Source: Arctopsyche grandis (lineage: Eukaryota; Arthropoda; Insecta; Trichoptera; Hydropsychidae). From it: 64,000 nt of DNA. The DNA is taken from assembly GCF_051622035.1 (NCBI RefSeq), contig NC_135360.1:31513206-31577205 (forward strand), in the 5' to 3' direction. Of the stretch, positions 9,728-20,042 are shown in pieces. Position 1 is the first letter of the stretch. Every line of letters starts with the position of its first letter. The translations under genes were made by a program, and so were the position numbers. The notes beneath the pieces were generated by a model that worked only from the letters and a program-made list of their open reading frames with translations, was not told the DNA's origin and searched no databases.

Positions 9728-12700
9728 ATGTCAAGTGCTGAAAACGAGGAAATAGAAGCTTCGACTTCCAAGTCGCATAAAGGTCGAAATCCAACTAGGG
9801 ACGTAGAACCTATTAGAGACAGGTCAAGCTCTAGAATACATCAGACTCGAAGTCAGACTCAATCGATAGAAATATTAGCGAAGGAAAATAAAGTAGAAGT
9901 TATAATGACGTCAATAGAATTAAGGTATTCAGGCGCGGTACAAAGACTAAAAGGAAAAATAGATAAATCCTCCGAATTAGATGAAGGACAGTATCAAACC
10001 ATTAAAGAAGCATACGATTATGTCCGAAAACTCCATTACGAATATTTAGATAACCTTACAGACATACCGAAAGCGGCCAAAATAGACGAAGAGTACGATG
10101 CAATTACAATAACAGTTAAAAATCTTAAAGCAGCATTAGATTGCCAATCCTTTCAAGATAGTAAACTAAAGGTAGAGCAAGCAACAATTAAATTTGCTAG
10201 AGATAAGTTACCGACGTTAACCATTCCCACATTTCAGGGAGATCCATCTGAATGGCAATCGTTTCAACAAGCTTTTAAGAATATAATAGGAAACAAAACG
10301 GAATATTCGAATGTCACGAAATTGCAATATTTGCATCAATCCTTAATCGGTCCCGCTTTGGCAGCTGTATCAGGTTTAGATATTAGCTCAGACAATTACG
10401 AAATAGCTTGGAGTATTTTAGACAAGCAATATAATTTACCAAGACTTAATCTCAAAACTAGGATTAATTCACTTTGTGACTTAAAATTAATCACAAGAGA
10501 ATCACATATCGAATTGAGAAATCTATTGAATCAGGTAACAGTGTGTATTAAAAACATTGAATCGTTGGGTTACGCGAGAGAAATTTTAGATCCATGGGTA
10601 ACATGTTTAGTTCTAAGGAAATTACCTTTTAATATAGTAAGAGACTGGGAAATATCGCTGGTTAGCAGAGAAATGCCACCATATGAAAGTTTAGAGACAT
10701 TCTTGCAGAATAGATGTAATGTATTACAATCTACTGCATCTGTAACTACGGTGAAGGAATTCCCTCATAGTCGTCAAAGAATCATGAGAACTCATGTCGC
10801 GAACAAAAACCCATCAAGTAAGGTAAACGCATGCGCATTCTGTCGAAATAATCATTTCATAGGCAAATGTGATAAATTCAAAGCAAAATCCAGTATGGAA
10901 AGAAATGAATTCGTTAAATCTAATAACATGTGTTTTAAATGTTTAAATTCATCGCATAAGATAACAAATTGCAAGTCTAACTATAATTGCTTAAGGTGCA
11001 AACAAAACCATCACACTTTGTTGCATCAGGACGATACATTTAGTTCCAATAATACGGGAAGGAAGTCAATTAATGCTCATTCTACTCATTTCTCTCAAAG
11101 GGAGATAATTTTACCGACGGTACAAGTAGACATTATAACGTCCAATGGAACGGTCGTTAAGGGTCGCACATTATTAGATTCCGGCTCACAAGTCAACTAT
11201 GTTACCACATCTTTCGCTAAGAAGAATAACTTCAAGTTAGAGAAAATCTCTCAAAAAATTGTAGGTATCGCTAATCAAGAAAGTAGCATTCGTCACATCA
11301 CCAAGGTGACCATAAGGTCTTCAACCACTAATTACTCAACCAAAGTGTTGTGTTTGGTATTACCAGAAATTACTGGCGAAATTCCAACTGTGAAACTGGA
11401 TCAACAGTTAATTTCAATACCAGCGGGAATCAAGTTATCAGATCCCCTTTGGAATAAACCGACGCCAATCGATTTCTTGCTCGGCGCCGAGATTTGCGTT
11501 CATGCTATGAAAGCAGGAACCATCCAGTTAGGAAAAGGTATGCCTATCTTAAAGGATACCGAATTCGGATGGACAATAGTTGGTCCATATCCCGAAGTAA
11601 ATAATGCTCCAGGGAAGAGCCACATAGGCTTAAGTCAATTAGACAGTCACATTCAAAACTTTTGGATGATCGACCAGGTTCCTATGGTAAAACATCAATC
11701 TCTTGAGGAGAAAAGATGTGAGGAACATTTCCAAGCACACACATCACGAGATAAAAACGGTAGATTTTGTGTAGCTTTACCATATAAAAATTCCCCGGTA
11801 GTATTAGGAAGTTCATTACACATTGCGGAGAAAAGACACAAAACTTTGGAAAGACGTTTTTTAGCCAATAATAATTTAAAAATGGAATACAATAAAGTTT
11901 TAGAAGAGTACATAAATTTAGGACATATGTCAGAGTGTGAACCTCCGGAGGCACATGAGGTTCATTGTTATTTACCTCATCACGTCGTGGTTAAGGAGTC
12001 TAGCCTTACCACTAAATATCGTGTAGTTTTTGATGCGTCCGCAAAGACAACGTCTAATATCTCACTAAATAATATTTTGATGGTGGGACCTAATGTCCAA
12101 TCAGATTTGTTAAGTTTACTACTCAACTTTCGACTCCATAAATACGTGATTACTGCGGATATTAAGCAGATGTACCGACAGATTCAAATAGCAGAGAAAA
12201 ATAAAAATGTACAACGAATCATTTGGCGAACAGATCCCCAGAGTAAATTCAAGCATTACAAGCTTAATACAGTAACATTCGGAACTGCTTCAGCCCCATT
12301 TTTAGCTACTAGATGTCTAAATCAGTTAGCAGAGGAGAATAGAAACAAATATCCCATCGCTAGTAAAGTGATCGAACGTGATTTTTATGTTGATGATTTG
12401 CTCACGGGAACTAATACTATTGAAGCTGGTAAATTATTAAAGGTTCAACTGGAAACCATATTATTATCAGCCGGTATGCCCTTAAGCAAATGGACATCGA
12501 ACAACTCCGATATAATCACGGATGTTAAAGCTGACGATTGTTCAGATTTTAACTTCTCTAACGAATCACACAAAACTTTAGGTTTATTTTGGAAACCGCG
12601 GGAAGACGTTTTTGTATTTAAGGTTCAAACCGAAGTCGAGACTGAAAATATAACAAAAAGAAACTTTTTATCAGTAATTAGTCAGATCTTCGACCCATTA

Positions 12701-14989
12701 GGACTATTATCTCCATTGTTAATTAATTATAAGATATTAATGCAATCTGTCTGGCAACAAACCATTGGTTGGGATGAATTCATTCCTCAGACAATCTTCA
12801 AAAAATGGAAAGATTGCCAATTATCCAATACAGTCATGAAACTTTATAAAATTCCTAGATTGATAATACTAAATAATGCCATTAATATACAGGCACACGG
12901 ATTTTGTGACGCATCCGAGAAAGCTTATGGTGCTTGTATTTATGTAAAATGTACTGATCAATTGGGAAATTCCAAATGTCATCTTGTGTGTTCTCGTTCG
13001 AGAGTCGCTCCGCTCAGTTTTGTAACTATTCCGCGTTTAGAGCTGTGCTCCGCTATGTTATTATCAAAGTTAATGAAGTCAACAATAGACCAATTAACAA
13101 TTCATATTAATGAAAAATATTATTGGACGGATTCAACCGTCGCATTGCATTGGATTAGAGGAGAGTCATGTAAATGGACCACCTTCGTTGCCAATCGAGT
13201 GGCCGAAATCCAATCAATATCTCAACCCATTGAGTGGTACCATGTCTCCTCTACAGACAATCCAGCAGATTTAATTTCTCGAGGGACTCAACCATCAGAA
13301 TTAAATCATAATTCGTTATGGTGGGACGGCCCTAGTTGGTTGAAATTAGACGAATCACGATGGCCTCGAAGACCTCCTGAGATCACAATAGATCTTCCAG
13401 AGAGAAGGGTAGTCACTAACGCTACCCTTGTGAGGGAAAATAATTGGATAGATAAATATTCTCATCTTCCAAGACTCCTTCGAGTTTTATCATATGTTCG
13501 TCGGCCACTAAGGAATAAACAATTAAACGTTAAAGAAAATAACGAACCGTCCGCTTTAGAATTAAAAGATGCTTTAAATAATTTGATAAGGTTATCGCAA
13601 ATGGAATCATTTCCATTGGAATATCGTTTGCTGAGCAAGGGACATCCAATTCCCAGTAGCAGTAAATTAGCTAAATTGTCCCCTCTATTCCACGAGAATT
13701 TAATTTGTGTTGGAAGTAGACTTCCTCTGGGAACAACTCTATCAACGTCACCCATTATCTTGTCAAATAAGCATAAACTTACACACATGATTGTCCGAGA
13801 TGCGCACTTGAAATATATTCACTTGGGTACTCAAGCCTTACTGTCGTTATTGCGGCAGACCTATTGGCCATTGGCCGGACATAATACTGTCAAAGGAGTG
13901 GTGCGTTCATGTGTCATTTGTTTCAGAAATAAACCACTGTCACACAATAGATTAATGGGATTACTCCCGCTTGAACGTACCACTGCGAATTTTCCTTTCA
14001 GTCATGTGGGGATAGATTTCGCAGGACCTTTTCCTGTGAAGAGTGGTTGCAATAAGAATTCTAAGATAATTAAGGGTTACGTTTGTGTCTTTGTGTGTTT
14101 TTCCAGTAAGGCAGTTCACTTGGAACTTGTCGGAGACTTAACGAGTTCAAATTTCTTAAATTGTTTAAGAAGATTCGTAGCCAGACGTGGCAGGCCCAAT
14201 ACGATATATTCCGACAATGCTACTAATTTTGTCGGTGCAAGTCGTGAACTCGTTAATTTAGTAAAATTAATTTACGAACGTCCTCATGAGGAGAAGCTAC
14301 TACGGTATGTAGCCTCCGAAGGGATTCGTTGGAAGTTTAACCCGCCAAGGGCGCCTCACATGGGAGGGCTGTGGGAAGCAGCGGTTAAATCCATGAAGAT
14401 TCATTTAAACAAGGTGTTAAAGGCCACCACCTTAAATTTCGAATCATTTTGTACGGTATTGACTCAAATAGAAGCTTGCATGAATTCCCGTCCTCTTAGT
14501 CCCTTGTCTTCGGATCCACTAGACCTTTTACCCCTCACACCTGGACATTTCTTAATTGGCAGATCCTTACTCGCTCTTCCAATGGAGGTTAAATATAACA
14601 CTAATGTCCATGCCAATCTGCTTCAGATACAATTGACCACAGCAGCATTTTGGAAACGTTGGTCGGCGGAATATTTACATTCTTTGCAGTTACGACACAA
14701 ATGGAAGAAGGACTCGAGCAACAATCTGAGTGTGGGTCAAATGGTCCTGTTAAAGGAGGAACACATGCTGCCAACCCGATGGGTCTTGGGTCGAGTCACT
14801 AAATTGTATCCCGGACCAGATGGCAGAGTTCGAGTCGTCGACGTCTTTACTGCCAGCGGAGAGTTTCGTCGGTCCAGTCATCTAGTGGCGCCATTGCCGA
14901 TTCTACCACAAGGACCACTTGACAGGAAGGAAGATCAGCAAGAGGGAGGAGAAACAGCAGCTTCAATTCCGTCAACTTCGGTAGCTTAG
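9728..14989 (+). CDS. Gag-Pol polyprotein of BEL/Pao retrotransposon
   Basis: A single frame of 1753 residues covers capsid-like protein and all enzymes for reverse transcription and integration. Domains in order: Gag of DUF1759 type (about 160-300, around PTFQGDPSEWQSF); CCHC-type zinc knuckles (C369/C372/H376/C381; C402/C405/H410/C415; a third, less regular, at 421-433); aspartic protease with DSG at 484-486; reverse transcriptase with D811 and YVDD at 887-890; RNase H with D1061, E1105 and D1135; integrase zinc-binding H1360/H1365/C1395/C1398; catalytic core D1430, D1496, E1550; and a DUF5641-like C-terminus (about 1635-1730). Every catalytic residue I looked for is present, and there is no stop or frameshift between gag and pol. 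The start ATG at 9728 follows AAAC and is the first in frame with Gag homology. Products are expected to act in cytoplasmic particles and then the nucleus. Confidence 0.95.
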   Translation: MSSAENEEIEASTSKSHKGRNPTRDVEPIRDRSSSRIHQTRSQTQSIEILAKENKVEVIMTSIELRYSGAVQRLKGKIDKSSELDEGQYQTIKEAYDYVRKLHYEYLDNLTDIPKAAKIDEEYDAITITVKNLKAALDCQSFQDSKLKVEQATIKFARDKLPTLTIPTFQGDPSEWQSFQQAFKNIIGNKTEYSNVTKLQYLHQSLIGPALAAVSGLDISSDNYEIAWSILDKQYNLPRLNLKTRINSLCDLKLITRESHIELRNLLNQVTVCIKNIESLGYAREILDPWVTCLVLRKLPFNIVRDWEISLVSREMPPYESLETFLQNRCNVLQSTASVTTVKEFPHSRQRIMRTHVANKNPSSKVNACAFCRNNHFIGKCDKFKAKSSMERNEFVKSNNMCFKCLNSSHKITNCKSNYNCLRCKQNHHTLLHQDDTFSSNNTGRKSINAHSTHFSQREIILPTVQVDIITSNGTVVKGRTLLDSGSQVNYVTTSFAKKNNFKLEKISQKIVGIANQESSIRHITKVTIRSSTTNYSTKVLCLVLPEITGEIPTVKLDQQLISIPAGIKLSDPLWNKPTPIDFLLGAEICVHAMKAGTIQLGKGMPILKDTEFGWTIVGPYPEVNNAPGKSHIGLSQLDSHIQNFWMIDQVPMVKHQSLEEKRCEEHFQAHTSRDKNGRFCVALPYKNSPVVLGSSLHIAEKRHKTLERRFLANNNLKMEYNKVLEEYINLGHMSECEPPEAHEVHCYLPHHVVVKESSLTTKYRVVFDASAKTTSNISLNNILMVGPNVQSDLLSLLLNFRLHKYVITADIKQMYRQIQIAEKNKNVQRIIWRTDPQSKFKHYKLNTVTFGTASAPFLATRCLNQLAEENRNKYPIASKVIERDFYVDDLLTGTNTIEAGKLLKVQLETILLSAGMPLSKWTSNNSDIITDVKADDCSDFNFSNESHKTLGLFWKPREDVFVFKVQTEVETENITKRNFLSVISQIFDPLGLLSPLLINYKILMQSVWQQTIGWDEFIPQTIFKKWKDCQLSNTVMKLYKIPRLIILNNAINIQAHGFCDASEKAYGACIYVKCTDQLGNSKCHLVCSRSRVAPLSFVTIPRLELCSAMLLSKLMKSTIDQLTIHINEKYYWTDSTVALHWIRGESCKWTTFVANRVAEIQSISQPIEWYHVSSTDNPADLISRGTQPSELNHNSLWWDGPSWLKLDESRWPRRPPEITIDLPERRVVTNATLVRENNWIDKYSHLPRLLRVLSYVRRPLRNKQLNVKENNEPSALELKDALNNLIRLSQMESFPLEYRLLSKGHPIPSSSKLAKLSPLFHENLICVGSRLPLGTTLSTSPIILSNKHKLTHMIVRDAHLKYIHLGTQALLSLLRQTYWPLAGHNTVKGVVRSCVICFRNKPLSHNRLMGLLPLERTTANFPFSHVGIDFAGPFPVKSGCNKNSKIIKGYVCVFVCFSSKAVHLELVGDLTSSNFLNCLRRFVARRGRPNTIYSDNATNFVGASRELVNLVKLIYERPHEEKLLRYVASEGIRWKFNPPRAPHMGGLWEAAVKSMKIHLNKVLKATTLNFESFCTVLTQIEACMNSRPLSPLSSDPLDLLPLTPGHFLIGRSLLALPMEVKYNTNVHANLLQIQLTTAAFWKRWSAEYLHSLQLRHKWKKDSSNNLSVGQMVLLKEEHMLPTRWVLGRVTKLYPGPDGRVRVVDVFTASGEFRRSSHLVAPLPILPQGPLDRKEDQQEGGETAASIPSTSVA

Positions 14990-16026
14990 TTTAACCCGAA
15001 GACACTACCCCCAACTCATATTACTTATTAGATGTAATCATGAGTTTAAATCATTCAATGTTAATAGTAGTACTCCGTAATTCACTTTAATTGTGTTGTG
15101 TGTATAATTTAAGCTATTTTCATTTTAACATTCGGCAGTATATATCTCCGAATTTAATCTAATCATTTTGTCTTTATAATATAAGACTTGTCTCATGTCA
15201 TCACTCGGAAGGATTATATCCGAGTTTAAAATAAACTGTTCAAATTTGACAGTTAAAATTAGATTCATGATTTGTTAATGTTAGTCTCCAAGCCACACTT
15301 AATGGAGCATCTTAAATTATTTCATGTCTACTTAATTATAACCTGCCGGGAGTCATCCGCAGGTCTTATGTTTCTTGTTATGAAACCATAAGTTAACTCT
15401 TACTGTTTATAGTATTTATGTGAATCATAGAATAAGTAAATATTATAATACTGAACATTTCGATGTTTAACGTAGAGACATCTATAATCATAGTTCGCCT
15501 TCATTTCCTGCTTGTAGGAATGAATGAATGACTTTCCAATTTACTTTTAATTTAGCAATGTTTGTGCTACTTGTTGATGAAATCAAGTTAACTTAGGAGC
15601 ATTACACTCACTAATCAAGTTTAGTTGATCGGTAATAGCTGATCTGTCTTGACAACTGTAACAGTGTCAACATTGTATTGTCTAAGTTAACATCAAGATG
15701 AGGAATGCTTAAGTTTTAAACCATATACAGTCCACTCTCTCTTCTTTAAAGTAAACTTATCTTGTAATGCTTATTCACAGCTTCAAAGGAGATTTCAAAA
15801 ATTTTAATGTAAATAGAAACAACATTCACCAGAGGTATACCTATAAGTTGAAATATTACTGAACCAATAAATTGATTTTATCCTCACACTGGATGAGGCA
15901 AAGGTTTCATTATTCACCCTCTATTTAATTATTTTAAGAGCTATGATTTATTGTAAACGACTCGTCAGTAATGCTGTAACTCTGTAGAATAACTGTATTG
16001 TTCAACAGTTTTCCTATGTGGGACTA
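14990..16026 (+). other. Structured 3' non-coding region of the BEL element
   Basis: No envelope or other frame is present. Many short inverted repeats follow one another: 15014-15045 (ACTCAT/ATGAGT), 15130-15153 (ATTCGG/CCGAAT), 15204-15224 (CTCGGA/TCCGAG), 15234-15254 (AACTGT/ACAGTT), 15286-15307 (CTCCA/TGGAG), 15341-15364 (ACCTGC/GCAGGT), 15365-15392 (CTTAT-GTTTC/GAAAC-ATAAG), 15502-15522 (TTCCT/AGGAA), 15587-15691 (GTTAACTTAG/CTAAGTTAAC, enclosing TTGACA/TGTCAA at 15649-15670) and 15882-15898 (CCTCA/TGAGG). A polypurine tract is not obvious; GTGGGACTA directly before the LTR is the nearest candidate. Confidence 0.65.
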
Positions 16027-16255
16027 TGTTCCGACTTTTGTAATGACGTGTGGCAAACAGTCTTATTAACTGATTGTCGATTGGCATTATTGACGAGTTG
16101 GCATTAGTGTCGGCCCAAGCGGAAATACGCGACGGTCGACAGAGTTCGAGCAGACGGCGTACGGACAACTTGTGTTCCGTACGCTCCGCTGAACCACCAC
16201 GTGCAAATTTTACATTTCAATAAACTACATCAAACCATTATCGAAGTCTTTTCCA
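16027..16255 (+). repeat. 3' LTR of the BEL/Pao element
   Basis: Identical over 229 bp to the 5' LTR, with AATAAA at 16219-16224. It is followed directly by the second AGCCA target copy at 16256-16260. The flank from 16261 to 16584 holds nothing recognisable. Confidence 0.95.
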
Positions 16256-16584
16256 AGCCAATCAAAATGCAACAATGTGTAAATAAGATAAACTTCAGTT
16301 TCATATTTCCTTGTTCAAAATGAAAGAAATGTCACGAAACCTAAAAAAATCAATCAATCAAAAATCAACAAACTCGTACTGGCCGAATTTGCGAAAGAGG
16401 CAGGGGAAATGATTTTATTAAAATCATTACAACAATAGATTAGATAAATTGGCAAACTCTTAATGGAGAACGTATTTAATAACCTTCCAGAAATTGCCAT
16501 TAAAATATTAGTTATAAAAAGCCACAAAAAATGCGTTTATAGCAGATAACTTATCTTACGGACTTATCGTACAATATTTTTAAA

Positions 16585-16815
16585 TGCTTTTTATTGTTAC
16601 TAAATTATGTTCACAATACATCTTATATATATTTTAATAGCTACTGATCTACTGATCATTTTCTATTTTACAATTTTAATTTAATTTTGTTAGTAATCAC
16701 AGTATTATATTATTCTAATGTTTATATGTACAGCGTAATTGGAAAAACCTATTTACAATTTTATATTATTCTAATGTTAATGTACAGAATAATAGGAAAA
16801 ATAGCTCAAAAACCT
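16585..16815 (-). mobile_element. Jockey-type LINE 3' tail, 5'-truncated
   Basis: On the minus strand the text (AAAATGATCAGTAGATCAGT, AGATGTATTGTGAACATAAT, ending in AATAAAAAGCATTTAAAAAT) matches the 3' untranslated tail after the Jockey C-terminus at 26851-27298, and again 28940-29135. An internal duplication of the CATTAGAATAATATA segment is present. Non-coding. Confidence 0.6.
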
Positions 16816-17781
16816 ATTATCGTACATAGTTTAAAACTGGCGATGTATATGTATTTTCAATAAAGAATCCATTGATATAAAATATCGCATATAAAAATGC
16901 AGGAGTTGATTATAATATCCACGATTTTATTTGATATTTTATCCACTGGATCCGAGTTAAATAACAACATAAAAGAAATACGTTTTGACGTTGAACATGA
17001 ACGGCCCGTGAAATTTATAGTGCTAGTGCACTGTGACCCAAATATCCTTGAAAACGGACAGGTAAAAAAATAAAAGCCCACACACCGTATATAAAAATTA
17101 AAATTGAATTAATAAAATGCCGTAGACTATCAACCACCGCACGTTATAATATAATCGTTAAAAATTTAATACGCGAAAATCGTATAATTTGCATAAACGC
17201 TATCGAAAAAAAAACCGACGACGGAAATTACACACGTTTTCGAACAGAAAAGTCATGAGGTGAGGTCACATTGTCAATATGTATGTGTGTATGTATTATA
17301 ATTTGTGTTTAGAGCATGACTGGAATCGGAATTGGACGATGATAATTAATGATCGCATACATTATCATCGCCGGACGACATTGTTGAGTCACGGGTATTT
17401 TCGGGTTGTGCGACTCGACGCCGCTTATCATCTGGGAAAAGACGCACTTACCGATCACGACTAGTGTCAGATGGGAAAAAAAATGCGGAAAACACACAGA
17501 AATCATGATGATCTTGGCGTTTGAAAACAATTTCGGAAAAAAACAATCGTTTCCTGGAAATTATGCACTTCCGAAAGACCGCTCTGTTCGGCCACTTGGT
17601 CTTTCTCCGTTCGGAGCGTCTCCCGCGAAGCGAAAGGTGAACGAATCCGAAACAAACGGCTCTCAAACTGTGGTAGTTTATTTTCAATTATATCGTAGAT
17701 TTAGTATATATTTTTTTGATTTTTTTTTGTCCGTAAGTTGTGCGTGAATATCCGTTCAAAGTGCCTCATTAAAATGCGTGG
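16816..17781. other. Unassigned sequence with a GC-richer block at 17400-17650
   Basis: The block contains GGAGCGTCTCCCGCGAAGCG and similar CpG-bearing words, and chance frames on both strands. No domain is recognised. It could be unique host regulatory DNA, but nothing decides this. Confidence 0.3.
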
Positions 17782-17895
17782 TTAATTTAATTTATGTTTG
17801 TTTGTTCTGTGTTCAGTGCCATACAGTTTGATTAATTCTGGCCAATTTTTGCGGAATTGCTCATTGGGATCCTGCCAGTCTTGCGATTTACTCAT
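17782..17895 (-). CDS. Short unrecognised frame, possible host exon
   Basis: The minus strand reads MSKSQDWQDPNEQFRKNWPE and continues to a total of 37 residues and a stop. Composition is hydrophilic and protein-like, unlike the low-complexity frames elsewhere in the window, and a GT dinucleotide that could be a donor site follows ...LIKL. The upstream extension of this frame runs into a MITE (17946-18138), so it is not part of it. I do not recognise the product; it may well be chance. Confidence 0.2.
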   Translation of the reverse strand: MSKSQDWQDPNEQFRKNWPELIKLYGTEHRTNKHKLN

Positions 17896-17945
17896 TATCA
17901 ATCTAAATATTATATTTAGAATCATTTCTATGCATGGTAGCAGTA

Positions 17946-18138
17946 GTAGTTCAAAGCGATCTCGCACACGTCACTAAAATCTCGACCACGGAACATCTGG
18001 CACCCGAAAATTCCATCCATCGGGAGTTAACCACGCGATACTAACTAGAACTCTATCATACTAACTAGAACTCGAATACCAGATATTCCTTATTTGCGAT
18101 TTTCGTGCAATGATTGTGCGAAATAGTCCCTTTACCAA
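17946..18138 (+). mobile_element. MITE family Y copy 1 (hAT-like), 193 bp
   Basis: The 8-bp host sequence TAGCAGTA is present at 17938-17945 and 18139-18146. Internal text (GCACACGTCACTAAAATCTC, CGGAACATCTGGCACCC, GCGAAATAGTCCCTTTACC) matches 50599-50769 and, inverted, 52618-52823. An 8-bp duplication points to the hAT superfamily. Non-coding. Confidence 0.75.
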
Positions 18139-18186
18139 TAGCAGTATAGGTCAGGTTGCATTAAAGCTTTCTCTTCTTATTGAGGA

Positions 18187-18300
18187 CTAGTTGTTTTACC
18201 CGGCTTCGCTCAGTATTTGTAATATAAACAGCGTAAACATGGCGAATCTAATAGTAAGTATTCATTTGTTTTTTTATTAAATTTATTGGAATCGAAAAAA
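18187..18300 (-). mobile_element. Helitron-like 3' end
   Basis: On the minus strand: ATTACAAATACTGAGCGAAG, CCGGGTAAAACAACTAG, then T. Helitrons end in CTRR and insert before T; here CTAG is followed by T. The same terminus occurs at 56574-56954 and, degraded, at 37733-38145. The 5' end of this copy was not found. Confidence 0.55.
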
Positions 18301-18424
18301 AAATCGACTCGTCATAGAAATTTTGACTTTACATACAAAGTCTCTTTCGAAATTATATATTAGATAACTTCATAAACCTGACCCGTCTCATATATTATTT
18401 TTATTTATCTTTCTTATATCCAGC

Positions 18425-18700
18425 AATATATATGTACATATGTATCTTGGTGGTTGCATTAATGCTAACCACTGAAAGGTACCCGGGCTCAAGCTGTGGG
18501 TTGACCTCGATTGAAGAGAATTTATTCGGAGTATTTCTGCAGTGCTACTGGTCAGACTTAAATAATATTGACTCCAAGTCGATCGTTTCCTACTAGAGAT
18601 TGCCAATTTATCTGATGTTATTGTTGTAAGTGTTCCTCATCAAATTGGCAAAACCATCCTACCTACTATTTGTCACCACTATTTGAATATGATTTCTAAT
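18425..18700 (+). mobile_element. SINE family 1 copy, plus orientation, lacking the usual 3' hairpin
   Basis: The head (GGTTGCATTAATGCTAACCA, then a degraded B box CGGGCTCAAGC) and the body (AAGTCGATCGTTTCCTACTAG, CACCACTATTTGAATATGAT) match family 1. The terminal CCAGGAAGGC hairpin is absent; instead the text continues into the repeat also seen at 4899-5010. Confidence 0.55.
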
Positions 18701-19907
18701 TTATAATTAAGGACCGGCGGAAAAGATGCTCGACGGCTAAAAAAATGGTTTTACTATTGTCAACCATTTTTTTTCTCCTGCTTTCTGGGACAATGTAAAG
18801 GTGTCTATTGTTATTTTATGGCTGCAACTCGACCACCGATCTCTATTCATAATCTATAAATTTATAAATTATAAATTTTGAATTTGAATTACGCTCAGGG
18901 GTAAAAGCCGTATAAAAATAACTATTTTCCCTAAATGAATAAAAAATATTACTCTAAAATACAAAAAAATGCTTACATAATAATATTTTCTCTTTAATTA
19001 CTACACCTTTAAATCAATCACAACCAAAATTTTCAGAAATATTACCCACGATTCTTTGAATCTTATTGCGAACTTGCATAAACATATTTTAAAAAAATCA
19101 TGATTGTATAAATTTTTATTTAAATTAACACCTACTGAGAATCTGATGCACGGTGACCTTAATGTTATTTGGAATTTTTTGTAAGTTTGTTTAAAAAAAT
19201 ACCAACCTTGGTGAATCGTTTAAAGTTTGCAAAGTCTAATGACAGTTCCGCTAATTTTTTATACGTAAAAATCATCATCTTATAGATACGTAGTTTAAAA
19301 GTGAATTACAAAACCAGTATATTAGGAATCATAATAGCTATTATTGCAAACCAATCTTTAATATCAATCAATTTAATGGATTCCTGACACACAAACTACC
19401 AGTTTTGAAACTGTTGTGCATTTTATAATTCCAAGTGTATTAAATTTTTTGTTTCATATCAAGGTTCCAAAAAATTAATTCACGTACATACATATATGTA
19501 TATATAATACTAAAACAAAAAGTACTAAGCTCATTTGTATTATTAAACACCGTCATTACATTTGACATTAAAAAATCAAAATAATAAGATGCAACACTCA
19601 TTAAAATTGTGTCATGTGTAAAATATCTCTCATCTTGTGTAGAATCGTGTCAAAATCATCAACGGTTATATTATAAAAAAAATCATTTGAATGAAAACCG
19701 ATAATGAATTTCTCAAATGCTAATTTATTCCGTCGATAATTTGTAAAATTATACATATATTTTTACATCATATCTTATAAATTTGTAATCTGTTTAAAAT
19801 AGAAGCAAAAGAATTCATATTTCATCCATAATGTATGATTGATTAAATCGTATTTTGTACGGAAAAGTATGGAGATATCAGAAAATAAATATTACAATTA
19901 TCAGATG
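18701..19907. other. AT-rich stretch, nothing recognised beyond a short repeat
   Basis: 18756-18830 repeats sequence from 4899-5010. The rest is AT-rich with TACATA/TATGTA simple sequence near 19490. Confidence 0.5.
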
Positions 19908-19915
19908 TTCATAAG

Positions 19916-20034
19916 TAGAGTAAGGACCCAAAACGCGCCGCTCATTGTTCAATTGTTGAAAATGCTTTGTAAAAAAGGTTCGACAAACCTTTAACATTTG
20001 AACAATGAACGGCACGCTGGTTATCCGGGCTTTA
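19916..20034 (+). mobile_element. hAT MITE A, 119 bp
   Basis: Bounded by the perfect 8-bp duplication TTCATAAG (19908-19915, 20035-20042). Starts TAGAGTAAGGACCC and ends GTTATCCGGGCTTTA. Internally AACAATTGAAC-type arms flank AAAGGTTCG, so the element folds on itself. TAGAG termini and 8-bp duplications fit hAT. Confidence 0.85.
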
Positions 20035-20042
20035 TTCATAAG

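Larger units (their letters stand above)
8244..16255 (+). mobile_element. Complete BEL/Pao LTR retrotransposon, 8012 bp
   Basis: Two identical 229-bp LTRs (8244-8472 and 16027-16255), each TG...CA, flank a single Gag-Pol frame. The host bases AGCCA occur at 8239-8243 and again at 16256-16260, a perfect 5-bp target duplication as expected for BEL/Pao integrases. The order Gag, protease, RT, RNase H, integrase and C-terminal DUF5641-like region is the BEL/Pao order. No envelope-like frame follows pol. LTR identity and an uninterrupted frame indicate very recent insertion and possible competence. Unusual points are the long 5' leader (about 1.25 kb) with C-tract repeats and the 1-kb 3' non-coding part rich in stem-loops. 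Confidence 0.95.

Noticed and set aside
14990..16026. Envelope gene in the BEL element
   Set aside because: The interval has stops in every frame and no signal peptide or membrane-segment frame, so the element is not of the env-bearing type.
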